Notes: generated by a model not told the origin, from the letters alone. A stretch of 64,000 bases of DNA from Rahnella aceris (GCF_011684115.1 NZ_JAADJV010000001.1:434001-498000), one strand, 5' to 3'; shown: positions 11,288 to 20,747, numbered from the stretch's first letter. Program-made: numbers and translations.

Positions 11288-11331
11288 GCAGTACCAAAAA
11301 TATAAATCGGCGTAATTAAGTGGTGTCGGTA

Positions 11332-12708
11332 ATGAAAAATAAGAGAGTGATGCGGTCACTGACCGTGATGTTGGGCACCTTGTGCCTGACCGGTTTAACA
11401 GGGAATACGGGGGTGACGGCGGCGGTTAAACAGCCGGAATTTAACTGGCAGGCTGCGCCGACCGAGGAGATGCGTGCCAGCCTGACGTTGCAGGATGCCA
11501 TCCTGCGGGCATTTGCGCGTAATCCGCAAATTTCAGAAGCGGCGGCGCAAATTCGCGTCGGCAAAGGCAACCTTGATGAGGCAAAAAGCGCCTGGTATCC
11601 GCAGATTTCCTTACAGGGAACTGCCGGAAAATCACATCAGACTGACTCGGCAGGTAGCCTGAGTAATAACGCATCGGCGGGCGTCCAGCTCAGCCAGTTG
11701 CTGTATGACTTTGGTCGTACCGGCGGCAGCATCAGTCAGCAGGAATACCTGTCTGATGCCTATCGTTATTCGCTTTACAGCACAATGACTGATGTGGCGC
11801 TCAGTACCCTGCAGGCCTATCTCTCGGTCAAACGCTATCAGGCGCTGAGCCTGGCGGCGCGCGACAATATCGCTTCTCTCGAACGTGTGCGGGACACCGC
11901 CAGACTGCGGGCAGACGCCGGACTGAGTTCACAGTCTGACGTGTTGCAGGCAGAAACGCGTATCGCCGGAATGAGAGCCACCGTTGAGCAATACCGCGCG
12001 CAGCAACGTTCTGCGCAGGCACAACTGACGGTGCTGACCGGCGTGGTGTCCGATAATTTGCCGGATCTGCCGCAAAGCCTGCTGGACCAGAAAGTGACCC
12101 TCGACAAAATCCCTTACGAAAACAGCACGCTGGTGCGTGCCGCGCAGGCTAAACAGCAGGCGGCGATCGAAGAAGTTAATCAGACCGAAGCTCAGCACTG
12201 GCCGACCCTGAAAGTGCAGGCAGGACGTACGCGCTATGAAAACAGCGGCGGTGGCGGTTCTTACTGGGACGATCAGGTACAGCTGGCGGTGGATGCGCCG
12301 GTGTATCAGGGCGGGGCGGTGAGCGCCAAAGTCCGCGCGGCAGAAGGCCAGCGGCAGGCGGCACAGGCCGAAGTCGAAAAAGCCAAGCTGGACATCAACC
12401 AGAAAGCGTCGGCAGCTTATGCCGATATGATCGGCGGTCAGCAGCGGCAACTGGCGGGTGAGGAACAGTTCGGCAGCGCGACGCATACCCGCAGCGTTTA
12501 TCAGGATGAATACAAACTCAGCAAGCGCAGCCTGAACGATTTGCTCAGCGTTGAGCAGGACGTTTTTCAGGCCGATACGTCGCGTATTGGCGCGCTGTAT
12601 GACGGCTGGGATGCGACGGTGCGCTACGCCGCCGCCGTGGACAATCTGGTCGATATGTTAGGCATCGACAGACACAAACAAACAGGTGACACCATCCCGA
12701 TGCTGTAA
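11332..12708 (+). CDS. bapB: TolC-like outer membrane protein of the BapA type I secretion system
   Basis: Outer membrane efflux/TolC family protein of 458 residues from the ATG at 11332, which gives a clean signal peptide (basic MKNKR start, hydrophobic core, Ala-x-Ala region near residue 30). An in-frame GTG at 11320 is possible but adds only four residues. The body has the long alternating Ala/Gln/Glu helices of TolC proteins, including repeated A-Q-A-Q-L-T and S-D-V-L-Q-A-E-T motifs. It should form the outer membrane channel for the adhesin. It lies between the adhesin and the ABC exporter in the same direction. The hairpin repeat before it may lower its expression relative to the adhesin or stabilise the upstream message. 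Confidence 0.9.
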   Translation: MKNKRVMRSLTVMLGTLCLTGLTGNTGVTAAVKQPEFNWQAAPTEEMRASLTLQDAILRAFARNPQISEAAAQIRVGKGNLDEAKSAWYPQISLQGTAGKSHQTDSAGSLSNNASAGVQLSQLLYDFGRTGGSISQQEYLSDAYRYSLYSTMTDVALSTLQAYLSVKRYQALSLAARDNIASLERVRDTARLRADAGLSSQSDVLQAETRIAGMRATVEQYRAQQRSAQAQLTVLTGVVSDNLPDLPQSLLDQKVTLDKIPYENSTLVRAAQAKQQAAIEEVNQTEAQHWPTLKVQAGRTRYENSGGGGSYWDDQVQLAVDAPVYQGGAVSAKVRAAEGQRQAAQAEVEKAKLDINQKASAAYADMIGGQQRQLAGEEQFGSATHTRSVYQDEYKLSKRSLNDLLSVEQDVFQADTSRIGALYDGWDATVRYAAAVDNLVDMLGIDRHKQTGDTIPML

Positions 12709-12758
12709 GGCGCGGACAGGACGGGAATAAACCAGAAGCATTCGATATCGAGGTTGAA

Positions 12759-14936
12759 ATGAGTAATGAAGCAACAACACCTTTGTCGATCGACGTCTGG
12801 ATAAGCGCCATGGGGCGCGTGGCCGAAACATTCGGTAAACCAGCAGATCCGCTTTATCTTCGCCAGCAAATGCGCTGGTTCGAACATCAGCCGTTGCGGC
12901 GTCAGCTCGACCGGCTCAGCGGTCTGATGGGGCTTCAGGTGGGTATGGTCAGCTGGAATCAGGTGCGCTGGCGTCAGGAAGTGTTACCTGCCGTCATTAC
13001 GCTGCAACAGGGTGGCATTGCGGTACTGGAAAATCTGCACGACGACGGCATGGTGGACTACTGGCTGAGCGACGGCGGCAACTTAGTGCGTTCGGCTGAA
13101 CTGGTGGTGTTGCTTGAGCAAAGCACCGGTCCGGTCTTTCTGGTTGGCGTGGCACCGCGCGGGCGCGATCAGCGTATCGACCCGTTCGTTCAGCCGCATA
13201 AAAAACACTGGTTCTGGGATAACTTCCGGGGTTCCGGGCGCAAAATCGCGGAAATCTCGCTGGCCTCTATTCTCGGTAACGTGCTGGCGCTGGCGGGAAT
13301 TTTGTTCTCAATGCAGGTGTATGACCGCGTTATTCCGGCGCAATCTTACCCGACCTTGTGGGTGCTGTTTTTCGGCGTGGTGCTGGCGGCGGGGATGGAA
13401 TATGTCATCCGCCTGATGCGTACGCTGGTGTCGGATCTGATGGGCAAGAAAGTCGATCTGAAAGTCTCCTCGCTGTTTTTCGTGCGGGCGATGAATATCA
13501 AAAACGACGACCGGCCGAAATCCACCGGTTCCTTTATCTCTCAGTTGCGTGAAATCGATCAGGTGCGCGAACTGCTGACCTCGACCACCATCAGCGCGGC
13601 GGCGGATATGCCTTTCGTGTTGCTGTTCCTTGGCATCATGTTTTTCATCGGTGGCCCGCTGGTGATTATCCCGCTGCTGGCGATCCCGCTGATTGTCATT
13701 CCCGGCATTCTGATCCAGTGGCCGATGGCCAAACTGGCGAAAGAAGGTATGCGCGAAAGCGCACTGCGCAACGCCGTGCTGGTGGAAACCATCGAAGGCA
13801 TCGAAGACATCAAAGCCTTGCAGGCGGAAGCCTATTTCCAGCGTCAGTGGGAACAGACGCACGAAGTGAGCGCGGCGGTCGGCATGAAGCAACGCGTGTG
13901 GGGCGCGCGCCTGACAGGCTGGGCCTCCACCGTGCAGCAACTGACTTACGGCGGCATGCTGGTTTTCGGCGTGTATCTGGTGCTCAGCGGCGACATCACC
14001 ACCGGTACGCTGGTCGCCAGCAGCATGTTGTCATCGCGCACCATCGCACCGCTGATGCAACTGACGATGGTGTTTTCCCGCTGGCAGCATGCGAAAAGCG
14101 CCATGCGCGGGCTGGATGAACTGCTGAAAAAACCTGTTGACCGGCCAGCGGATGCGCAGTTGTCACATTGCCCGACGCTCAGCGGTCATTTCAATGTGCG
14201 TAATCTGCAATACACCTACGACAAAGAAAATGCGCCGAATGTGCTCGGTATCGGGCAACTGGAGATCAAGCCGGGCGAACGCGTGGCAATCCTCGGGAAA
14301 GTCGGTGCGGGTAAATCCACATTGCTCAAACTGCTGGCGGGGCAGGCCAGTCCGTCGCAGGGGAAAATTCTCATCGACGGCGTCGACATGACTAAAGTTG
14401 AACCGGCGGATATCCGCCGCCAGCTCGGTTATCTGTCGCAGGATTCGCGGCTGTTTTTCGGCACCTTGCGTCAGAACCTGATGCTGGGTTATCCGCACGC
14501 GACTGACCAGGAAATGCTGCAGGCGTTACGTATCAGTGGCGCGTTGTCGATGGTGCAGGCCGACGCGTCGAGCCTGGATAAAATCATTAACGAAGGCGGG
14601 CGCGGGTTGTCCGGCGGTCAGCGGCAGATGGTGATGCTGAGCCGCATGATCCTGCGTAACCCGCAGGTGGTGCTGATGGACGAACCGACCGCGTCGATGG
14701 ATGAACAACTGGAAGAATACGTCATCCGTCAGTTACATGGCTGGCTGGTGGGGCGGACGCTGATTGTGGTGACGCACCGTCCGGCGCTGCTCAGGCTGGT
14801 GGACAGGATCGTCGTGATGGATAACGGGCGCGTGGTGGCTGACGGACCGCGGGATCAGATCCTCGCCAAAGTAGCCAGCACCACGCCCGCTCCGGCAGCG
14901 GCGGTCATGGACGATAAAAAACAAGGCGCAGCCTGA
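12759..14936 (+). CDS. bapC: Type I secretion ABC transporter (LapB/RtxB-like, BapC)
   Basis: Inner membrane ABC exporter of 725 residues. Residues 1-135 form a C39-like domain without an obvious catalytic Cys-His pair, as in RTX/adhesin exporters that do not cleave a leader. A membrane domain spans about 160-430. The ATPase domain follows, with Walker A (GKVGAGKST), signature LSGGQRQM, Walker B VVLMDEP and the switch His in VVTHRP. It should power export of the adhesin through the adaptor and TolC-like channel encoded on either side. The gap from the preceding stop is 50 bp and the next gene starts 17 bp after this one, so the genes are probably one operon. Confidence 0.93.
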   Translation: MSNEATTPLSIDVWISAMGRVAETFGKPADPLYLRQQMRWFEHQPLRRQLDRLSGLMGLQVGMVSWNQVRWRQEVLPAVITLQQGGIAVLENLHDDGMVDYWLSDGGNLVRSAELVVLLEQSTGPVFLVGVAPRGRDQRIDPFVQPHKKHWFWDNFRGSGRKIAEISLASILGNVLALAGILFSMQVYDRVIPAQSYPTLWVLFFGVVLAAGMEYVIRLMRTLVSDLMGKKVDLKVSSLFFVRAMNIKNDDRPKSTGSFISQLREIDQVRELLTSTTISAAADMPFVLLFLGIMFFIGGPLVIIPLLAIPLIVIPGILIQWPMAKLAKEGMRESALRNAVLVETIEGIEDIKALQAEAYFQRQWEQTHEVSAAVGMKQRVWGARLTGWASTVQQLTYGGMLVFGVYLVLSGDITTGTLVASSMLSSRTIAPLMQLTMVFSRWQHAKSAMRGLDELLKKPVDRPADAQLSHCPTLSGHFNVRNLQYTYDKENAPNVLGIGQLEIKPGERVAILGKVGAGKSTLLKLLAGQASPSQGKILIDGVDMTKVEPADIRRQLGYLSQDSRLFFGTLRQNLMLGYPHATDQEMLQALRISGALSMVQADASSLDKIINEGGRGLSGGQRQMVMLSRMILRNPQVVLMDEPTASMDEQLEEYVIRQLHGWLVGRTLIVVTHRPALLRLVDRIVVMDNGRVVADGPRDQILAKVASTTPAPAAAVMDDKKQGAA

Positions 14937-14953
14937 GCTGCTAAGGACACCGC

Positions 14954-16123
14954 ATGGCACATCTGACATTGCATGATGAACTGGAAGCCGAAAGCCGCAA
15001 AGTCTCGTGGATTATCTGGGGCACGCTGGCCAGTTTGCTGGTGTTTTTTGTCTGGGCACGTTTTGCTGTGCTGGACGAGGTAACGGTCGGTACCGGCAAA
15101 GTGACGCCATCGAGCAAAGCACAGCAAATTGACTCGCTCGATGGTGGCGTAATTTTAAAACTGATGGTGCAGGAAGGATCAGTGGTGAATCGCGGCCAGC
15201 TTCTGGCGCAGCTTGACCCGACACGTTCTCAGTCAAACTATGGCGAGGCCGCCTCCCGTGTGCGGACATTACGTGCTTCTTCTGAACGTCTGAGCGCCGA
15301 ACTGACCGGCGCACCGCTGAAATTCAGCCCCGAAACCATGAAATCACCGGAACTGGTGGCGCGTGAACGCCAGTTATATTTATCACGTAAGCAGAACCGT
15401 GATGAAACGGTGACTAACCTGCAACAGTCGCTCAGACTGGTTAACGATGAAATCAACATGACGCAACCCCTGGTGGCCAAAGGCGCGGCAGGGCAGGTCG
15501 AAGTCATTCGCCTCAAACGTCAGGCCAGCGAACTGCGCGGAAAAATCGACGATGCCACTAACCAGTACGCGGTACGTGCGCGTGAAGAGCAGGTGAAAAA
15601 TAACGCCGATCTGGACGCTGAATTGCAGGTGTTGGCCGGTAAAGAAGATCAGGTGACGCGCTCTGAGCTGTATTCGCCGGTTCACGGCATTGTTAAAGAC
15701 ATTCAGGTTTCCACTGTCGGCGGTGTTCTGCAACCGGGTGGCAAGCTGATGGAAATCGTGCCGATTGAAGATCAGCTGCTGATCGAAACCCGCATTAACC
15801 CGCGCGACATCGCCTATATCCGCCCCGGACTGCCTGCCACGGTAAAAATCTCGGCGTACGATTCATCAATCTATGGCGATCTGGACGGTAAAGTTGAAGG
15901 TGTCTCACCGGATACGTTGCAGGATGAAGTGAAGCGCGACCAGTATTATTACCGTGTGTATGTTCGCACCGACAAAGCTTTCCTGACCAACAAAGCCGGG
16001 CGCCAGTTCCCGATCGTGCCGGGGATGGTGGCGAATGTGGATATCAAAACCGGTCAGAAAAGCGTGCTGGATTATCTGATTAAACCGTTGAATAAGGTGA
16101 AAGAATCCCTGAGGGAGAGGTAA
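14954..16123 (+). CDS. bapD: HlyD-family membrane fusion protein (BapD)
   Basis: Periplasmic adaptor of 389 residues. A single transmembrane helix at about residues 17-37 is followed by a split biotinyl-lipoyl region, a coiled-coil hairpin (about 90-220, rich in Arg/Gln/Glu/Leu) and a C-terminal beta-barrel with the HlyD motif around P-G-M-V-A-N-V. It links the ABC exporter to the outer membrane channel. It starts 17 bp after bapC with AGGAC upstream and is the last gene of the operon. No strong U-tract terminator follows; instead the transcript runs into a repeat-rich gap. Confidence 0.93.
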   Translation: MAHLTLHDELEAESRKVSWIIWGTLASLLVFFVWARFAVLDEVTVGTGKVTPSSKAQQIDSLDGGVILKLMVQEGSVVNRGQLLAQLDPTRSQSNYGEAASRVRTLRASSERLSAELTGAPLKFSPETMKSPELVARERQLYLSRKQNRDETVTNLQQSLRLVNDEINMTQPLVAKGAAGQVEVIRLKRQASELRGKIDDATNQYAVRAREEQVKNNADLDAELQVLAGKEDQVTRSELYSPVHGIVKDIQVSTVGGVLQPGGKLMEIVPIEDQLLIETRINPRDIAYIRPGLPATVKISAYDSSIYGDLDGKVEGVSPDTLQDEVKRDQYYYRVYVRTDKAFLTNKAGRQFPIVPGMVANVDIKTGQKSVLDYLIKPLNKVKESLRER

Positions 16124-16164
16124 GCAGGAGGGCGCTGCTGCTGAGGCTTTAAAGTCAACACCTT

Positions 16165-16665
16165 GGGCTCGCCGCCCAAACTGGCCCAGAGGACGCGTAA
16201 GCGCGCGCCCTCTGGACTCCGGCGCTTTTTTAACTGCGCGCTCTGCTCGCTGACTATGTTTCAGCTGCCGCAGTGATAGCCATAAAGCTCCCTCCCCTGC
16301 GAAGGGGAGGGTTGGGGTGGGGTATTAAAGAAAAATCAGAGAGTTAAAGTAAGCTTTGACTAAGTGTTAGCCCGTAAACCCCCTCCCAACCTCCCCCTTC
16401 GCAGGGGGAGGAGGAAAGATAAAACATTCTGTCGTTGAATTTAAGATCGTGCGGGCGATTCAGAAATCTTGCTGAACGGAGCGGCTTCGAGACCTGTGGC
16501 TCGAAGACCGAGAGAAGGAACCGCGCAGCGGCAAGATTTCCAGCCTGTCTCTGCGGCAACTGAAACATAGCCAGCACGCGATAGCGCTTGTTGAAAAGCG
16601 AAGGGAGATCCAAGAGGGAAAAAGCACTTTTCCCTCTTGGTCGGTTTCGGCGCGAAAGGCTCTGC
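16165..16665. repeat. Large imperfect inverted repeat with hairpins at both ends
   Basis: Two arms of about 100 bp face each other. The best-matched part is 16249-16273 against 16551-16575 (23 of 25 bases complementary). Outside it the arms stay similar, each carrying a hairpin: 16186-16215 (CCAGAGG stem) on the left and 16610-16640 (CCAAGAGGGAAAA stem) on the right. The central part contains the 128-bp GC-rich repeat. The whole could fold into a cruciform or long RNA stem. It fills the gap between the converging bapD and Sel1-like genes. No transposase gene is present. Confidence 0.7.
16288..16415 (+). repeat. GC-rich dispersed repeat, copy B (about 128 bp)
   Basis: A left end with CCCTCCCCTGCGAAGGGGAG followed by GGTTGGGGTGGGGTATTAA, an AT-rich middle containing GTTAAAGTAAGCTTTGAC and GTTAGCCCGTAAA, and a right end with CCTCCCCCTTCGCAGGGGGA. 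The ends are inverted copies of each other and each forms its own hairpin. The same layout appears at 28543 and 33329. It resembles REP/BIME or MITE-like non-coding repeats; no coding sequence is present. Confidence 0.85.
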
Positions 16666-16678
16666 GATAACAGTTATT

Positions 16679-16758
16679 GAGAAACCGAAATATTCCCGAT
16701 CAAGCCTCCACGGCGAGTGAGAAACCGAAATATTCCCGATTAAGCCTTCACGGCCAGT
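16679..16758. repeat. Two direct 40-bp tandem repeats
   Basis: The unit starting GAGAAACCGAAATATTCCCG at 16679-16718 is repeated at 16719-16758 with four substitutions. It lies just outside the right arm of the large inverted repeat and ends 21 bp from the stop codon of the Sel1-like gene. No function is evident. Confidence 0.85.
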
Positions 16759-16779
16759 GAAAACCCAAAATTTGCACCT

Positions 16780-18789
16780 TTATAAAAGGTGTTTAAGCCG
16801 CGATTGCAGCGGCTCCTGCAATCTAAACCCGGCGATAGGATCTTCAATCTCAGTCTTGCGCTTATCCTGCCAAAGATTCATCCTCGCCCGCAGCGAGCCG
16901 CTGAGTTCATCGTGAACCTGCTTCGCAGCCTCGGATTCCGGGTTCAGCTCAAGCACGAATTCCATAAATTTATCCGCGATATAACGGTTTTTCTTCACGC
17001 CGGTACCGGTCAGCCAGGCCATGCCAAGGGTATAAGCGGCTTCGGCGCGATCCGGGTGTGCGGCGTTATGCAGAATTTCCGGCAGCCAGACTTCTGCTGC
17101 CTGACGTTTCTCGGCATCTGAGCCATTATCCAGCGCGCAACTGGCGCGATAGTAGGCGGCGGACAGGTGCCCGGCGTCTATCGCACGCTGATACCACTGC
17201 ATCGCCTGTTCATAATCCGGTTCGCCGCTCAGCCCGTCGCGCAGCGCGTTAGCGCAGGTAAACATAGCCGGAACCATGCCAGAGCGGGCGGCGCTGAGCA
17301 CACAATCCATCGCATTACTGTCATTGTGATAATGCTCAGGCACATCATGGTGCCAGCCGTTGCGGTAGAAGAAATACAGCTCGTAGCAGTGAATGGCACT
17401 GCCGTGGCGCGCCATGCCGGTCATCAGAAAATGAGCGGCATCGATGTCGTCATTGATTGCCATATCATGCGCCAGCGTGACCAGATCGCTGACCGGTTGT
17501 TCATCCCCCGATTGCTGGATAAGCGACCATGCGTGTTCCATCAGCCCTTCACTTAACTCTGGCCGGGCTGGCAGTCCGTACAATCCGAATTGCAGCGCCG
17601 TCGCGGCAAACGCGACCAGCACCGGATCATTGGCCTGGCTCAGGCCGCGGGTCAGTAACTGAGTGAGTACCGGCAAACCTTCTTCATGACCGTTTGCCAG
17701 CACGGCGCGGGAAATAAACATGCGGGCAGAATGGCCCGGCATCGCCTGCGGTGAAACGGCGAACAATGCGTCATAAACGGTCAGGCCGGCCTGATCATCA
17801 TCCTGCCAGTAAGCGGTACAAATCCCGGCGAGATCCAGCAGGCGGACGCGGGTTTCAGGCGTGAGGGGCTGAGCCAGTAAAGTCGCCAAACGCTGCTGGA
17901 GTTCCTGCGCCCGCGGTGATTCCCGTTCTGCAATATCGCCGGATAGCGCATCGCACAGCGCGTTCGCACGAAACTGGTTACGTTCTTCATCGCTGAATTC
18001 CGCACACAGCGGGCTGTCGATAATCAGCATCTGTTGCTCGTCGCTGCCGCCCCAGAACGCGGAATGGAATAACAGGTAGGATTCCATCGTGCCGACGTCG
18101 GCGTGACGCACGGACATCGCCATGCGCAGCCAGTAATCCAGCGCTTCTTCACCGGTTTTTCGGGTTTGCTGTAACGCGGCAGGTAACATTTGCGGCCAGT
18201 GTGTGGCAGGTTCGAACCCGAGGGCGTGGATATGCGCCACCCCGGCTTGCCAGATTTCACTGTCCTGAATCGAAAACTTCTCATGCAGGGGCTTGGGGAT
18301 TTCGCCAGCGAAAAGAGATTTCAGCCAGTAAGGCTCACCGAAACCCCCGCTGAGATTCATCAGATGGCGGAACGCATGAGTCGGGCGCGGGTGTAATTCG
18401 ATGGCGCGTAAAAACGCCAGCACGGCGTAATCGCAACACAACTGGGCACCGAGCCACTGGTGATCTTCAATTTCATTTTCGCCCTGAGACTGGCGGATCA
18501 ACCAGGCATTTTCATGCCAGACCATGCCCAGCAATACGTGAGCGTGGTAGCTCTGCGGGCATTGCTGCGCCCAGTCACTGAGAACTTCCAGCGGATTAAG
18601 TGCAGGCGATTCCGTACCGGTAAACAGAGTGGCCGGATGCATCAGCAGGCCGTAATCGCTTTGGCCTTCGCCCTGATTCTGCCAGCCACGCATCAGTGAC
18701 AACAGCCACTCGTCGAGTTTTAGAAAACGGCGGGCTGCCAGAAGCATTCTGGCTTTGGATATGTTGTCTAGCTGATCCTGTTGTGGCAT
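16780..18789 (-). CDS. Sel1/TPR-like repeat protein, function unknown
   Basis: A 669-residue cytoplasmic-looking protein without a signal peptide. I start it at the ATG at 18789, which has AGGGAA upstream and begins MPQQDQLDN; the longer frame to 18933 adds an Arg-rich, unlikely N-terminus. The N-terminal half has Trp-rich helical segments resembling DUF4034-type proteins, and the C-terminal third has Sel1-like repeats (A-M-Q-W-Y-Q-R-A-I-D-A-G-H around residue 535 and a G-T-G-V-K-K-N-R-Y motif later). Such repeats usually mediate protein-protein contacts. It is a single gene converging on bapD; there is no neighbour that fixes its role. The DUF4034 assignment is from memory of the family and should be taken as tentative. 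Confidence 0.7.
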   Translation of the reverse strand: MPQQDQLDNISKARMLLAARRFLKLDEWLLSLMRGWQNQGEGQSDYGLLMHPATLFTGTESPALNPLEVLSDWAQQCPQSYHAHVLLGMVWHENAWLIRQSQGENEIEDHQWLGAQLCCDYAVLAFLRAIELHPRPTHAFRHLMNLSGGFGEPYWLKSLFAGEIPKPLHEKFSIQDSEIWQAGVAHIHALGFEPATHWPQMLPAALQQTRKTGEEALDYWLRMAMSVRHADVGTMESYLLFHSAFWGGSDEQQMLIIDSPLCAEFSDEERNQFRANALCDALSGDIAERESPRAQELQQRLATLLAQPLTPETRVRLLDLAGICTAYWQDDDQAGLTVYDALFAVSPQAMPGHSARMFISRAVLANGHEEGLPVLTQLLTRGLSQANDPVLVAFAATALQFGLYGLPARPELSEGLMEHAWSLIQQSGDEQPVSDLVTLAHDMAINDDIDAAHFLMTGMARHGSAIHCYELYFFYRNGWHHDVPEHYHNDSNAMDCVLSAARSGMVPAMFTCANALRDGLSGEPDYEQAMQWYQRAIDAGHLSAAYYRASCALDNGSDAEKRQAAEVWLPEILHNAAHPDRAEAAYTLGMAWLTGTGVKKNRYIADKFMEFVLELNPESEAAKQVHDELSGSLRARMNLWQDKRKTEIEDPIAGFRLQEPLQSRLKHLL

Positions 18790-19111
18790 GAGGTTCCCTG
18801 AACGGTTGAATAAAGAAGCTGTTGCGTGGCACCGCAGTTTATCGGTCTTCCCGGCGGTGATCAGCGGGATTGGTCTGACTTTGGCTATAGTAACGGATCT
18901 GAAGTGTCGCTGACCAACAAAGCCTCTCCACAATATCGATTAATAATTTTCCGAAAATACCTTATTAATTTAATGGATTAGATATCGAATATTAAGAAAA
19001 TCGAAATTCAAAAGATGGAGATAATGTGAAGTAATTATGGAGAAATACAGTCAACGGGCGCGATATAATCAATGATGAATATCACAGAGTGATATTATAT
19101 CTTTGTAAATC
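18790..19111. other. AT-rich gap with a perfect palindrome
   Basis: No gene is apparent. The stretch should carry the promoter of the Sel1-like gene on the minus strand. A perfect inverted repeat, AATATCAC-AGA-GTGATATT, lies at 19078-19096, a possible regulator site. It is 289 bp before that gene start and 16 bp beyond the micF U-tract, so its target is unclear. Confidence 0.5.
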
Positions 19112-19196
19112 AAAAAAAAACCGGCCACAAAGGGCCGGCTGTTGTTTCCACAAAACGGGGAATGAGGGTAATTGAATAACAAATAATGATGATAGC
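19112..19196 (-). ncRNA. micF: MicF antisense small RNA
   Basis: On the minus strand the sequence begins GCTATCATCATTA, identical to the first 13 bases of E. coli MicF as I recall it, and continues with ATTACCCTCATTC, one base different from the E. coli pairing region. It ends in a strong GC hairpin (AGCCGGCCC/GGCCGG) and nine T residues at 19112-19120, a Rho-independent terminator. The length is about 85 nt against 93 in E. coli. A good minus 10 box (TATACT, 19204-19209 on the minus strand) lies 7 nt before the predicted 5' end. It is divergent from the porin gene at 19564, the E. coli micF-ompC arrangement. MicF pairs with the ompF message at its ribosome binding site and represses it. Confidence 0.9.
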
Positions 19197-19563
19197 GAGA
19201 GAGAGTATATATTATTGCTGAATGTATGATTTATCACTTAGTGCGGTAACGGGTTTAATTAATTAATTGATATATATCATTTTTTTATTAAATTAGCTTT
19301 GCGTGCTTTATTTTAACAAAAATAAACAGACGTAAATTTACGCAAAATTAATATATTGTTACATATTCTAATATATACGTAATGTCTTCACTAATTTCGT
19401 ATCATTTTCTTTCTGGATTAAAAGAATCTATATCATGAGAATGGAACTGCCATGTCGGGCCAACATTTATACAGATACAAAAAACGTTATGCAGATTTAA
19501 AGCGGTAAAAAAACTGTACTTTACATTTAGTGGCACGGTCCGACACCTATCGAGGACAAAAAA
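19197..19563 (+). promoter_or_regulatory. Divergent micF-porin control region
   Basis: This 367-bp AT-rich stretch carries the micF promoter on the minus strand and the porin promoter on the plus strand. In related bacteria phosphorylated OmpR activates both from shared sites; motifs such as GTTACATATT (near 19360) and TTTACATTTAG (near 19520) are plausible OmpR half sites but were only judged by eye. The porin has GAGGAC 8 bp before its ATG. The long leader is consistent with small RNA control of the porin. Confidence 0.6.
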
Positions 19564-20691
19564 ATGAAAATCCGTGTTCTTTCACTCATGATCCCTGCTT
19601 TAGTGGTGGCGGGATCAGCAAGTGCGGCAGAAGTTTATAATAAAGATGGTAATAAACTGGACCTGTACGGTTTAGTGGATGGCTTGCACTACTTCTCTAA
19701 CGACAAAGGTTCTGATGGCGATCAGAGCTACATCCGCCTTGGTTTCAAAGGCGAAACCCAGATTACTGATCAACTGACGGGTTACGGCCAATGGGAATAT
19801 CAGGTTCAGGCTAATCAGGCTGAAAGCTCTGATGACGGTGACCGCGCATTTACCCGTTATGGTTTTGCAGGTCTGAAATTTGGCGACATGGGTTCATTCG
19901 ACTACGGCCGTAACAACGGCGTGATGTATGACGTTGCCGCCTGGACCGACATGCAGCCTGAGTTCGATGGTTCCACTTATGGTGCTGACCAGTTCCTTTA
20001 TCAGCGTACCAACGGCGTGGCAACTTACCGCAACGACAACTTCTTTGGTCTGGTCGATGGCCTGCACTTTGCCCTGCAATATCAGGGTAAAAACGACAGC
20101 GGCGGCGGCGAACCAGGTACCCGCGATGTGCTGACACAGAACGGCGACGGTTACGGTATGTCGCTGAGCTACGATATTGGCGCGGGCGTCAGCGTAGCGG
20201 GTGCATTCTTCAACTCTGACCGTACTGACGAGCAGAACTCTGCACCGGGTATCATGGGCGACGGTAAAAAAGCCGAAGGCTACACCGGGGGTCTGAAATA
20301 TGACGCGAATAACGTCTATCTGGCTGCGATGTTTACCCAGGCTTACAACGCTTCCCGCTTCGGTTCCACCGATTCAGAAGCTTACGGTTATGCTAACGAA
20401 TCCCAGGCATTTGAAGCCTATGCAAGTTATCAGTTCGATTTCGGTCTGCGTCCGTTCGTAGCTTATAACCAAACCCGCGGTAAAGATTTAGGTTCAGACC
20501 GTCTGGGTAATAACTACCAGGATCAGGATCTGGTTAAATTTGTTGACCTCGGTGCGACTTACTACTTCAACAAAAACATGTCAGCCTACGTTGACTATAA
20601 AATTAACCTGATCGACAGCAGCACCTTCACCGACAACGCTGGCATCAATACCGATGACGTGACGGCGGTAGGTCTGGTGTATCAGTTCTAA
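19564..20691 (+). CDS. ompC: OmpC/OmpF-family general porin
   Basis: Trimeric outer membrane porin of 375 residues. A signal peptide of about 21 residues ends Ala-Ser-Ala-Ala, and the mature protein starts [15 protein letters not shown], the hallmark of enteric porins. Repeated amphipathic strands and the loop 3 motif with D-M-Q-P-E-F-D-G are present, and the protein ends in V-Y-Q-F, the terminal Phe needed for outer membrane assembly. The divergent micF RNA upstream favours the OmpC ortholog over OmpF or PhoE. It allows passive entry of small hydrophilic solutes. It is a single gene ended by a terminator at 20748-20775. Confidence 0.93.
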   Translation: MKIRVLSLMIPALVVAGSASAAEVYNKDGNKLDLYGLVDGLHYFSNDKGSDGDQSYIRLGFKGETQITDQLTGYGQWEYQVQANQAESSDDGDRAFTRYGFAGLKFGDMGSFDYGRNNGVMYDVAAWTDMQPEFDGSTYGADQFLYQRTNGVATYRNDNFFGLVDGLHFALQYQGKNDSGGGEPGTRDVLTQNGDGYGMSLSYDIGAGVSVAGAFFNSDRTDEQNSAPGIMGDGKKAEGYTGGLKYDANNVYLAAMFTQAYNASRFGSTDSEAYGYANESQAFEAYASYQFDFGLRPFVAYNQTRGKDLGSDRLGNNYQDQDLVKFVDLGATYYFNKNMSAYVDYKINLIDSSTFTDNAGINTDDVTAVGLVYQF

Positions 20692-20747
20692 GCGTGCCTT
20701 TCTCAGACACAGAATAGCGCTTAGCAGTAAAGAATAAGCAGTAAAAG

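Noticed and set aside
16288..16415. GC-rich hairpins considered as simple terminators
   Set aside because: The hairpin ends lack U-tracts, and the same two ends plus the AT-rich middle recur at distant loci, so a dispersed repeat explains them better.
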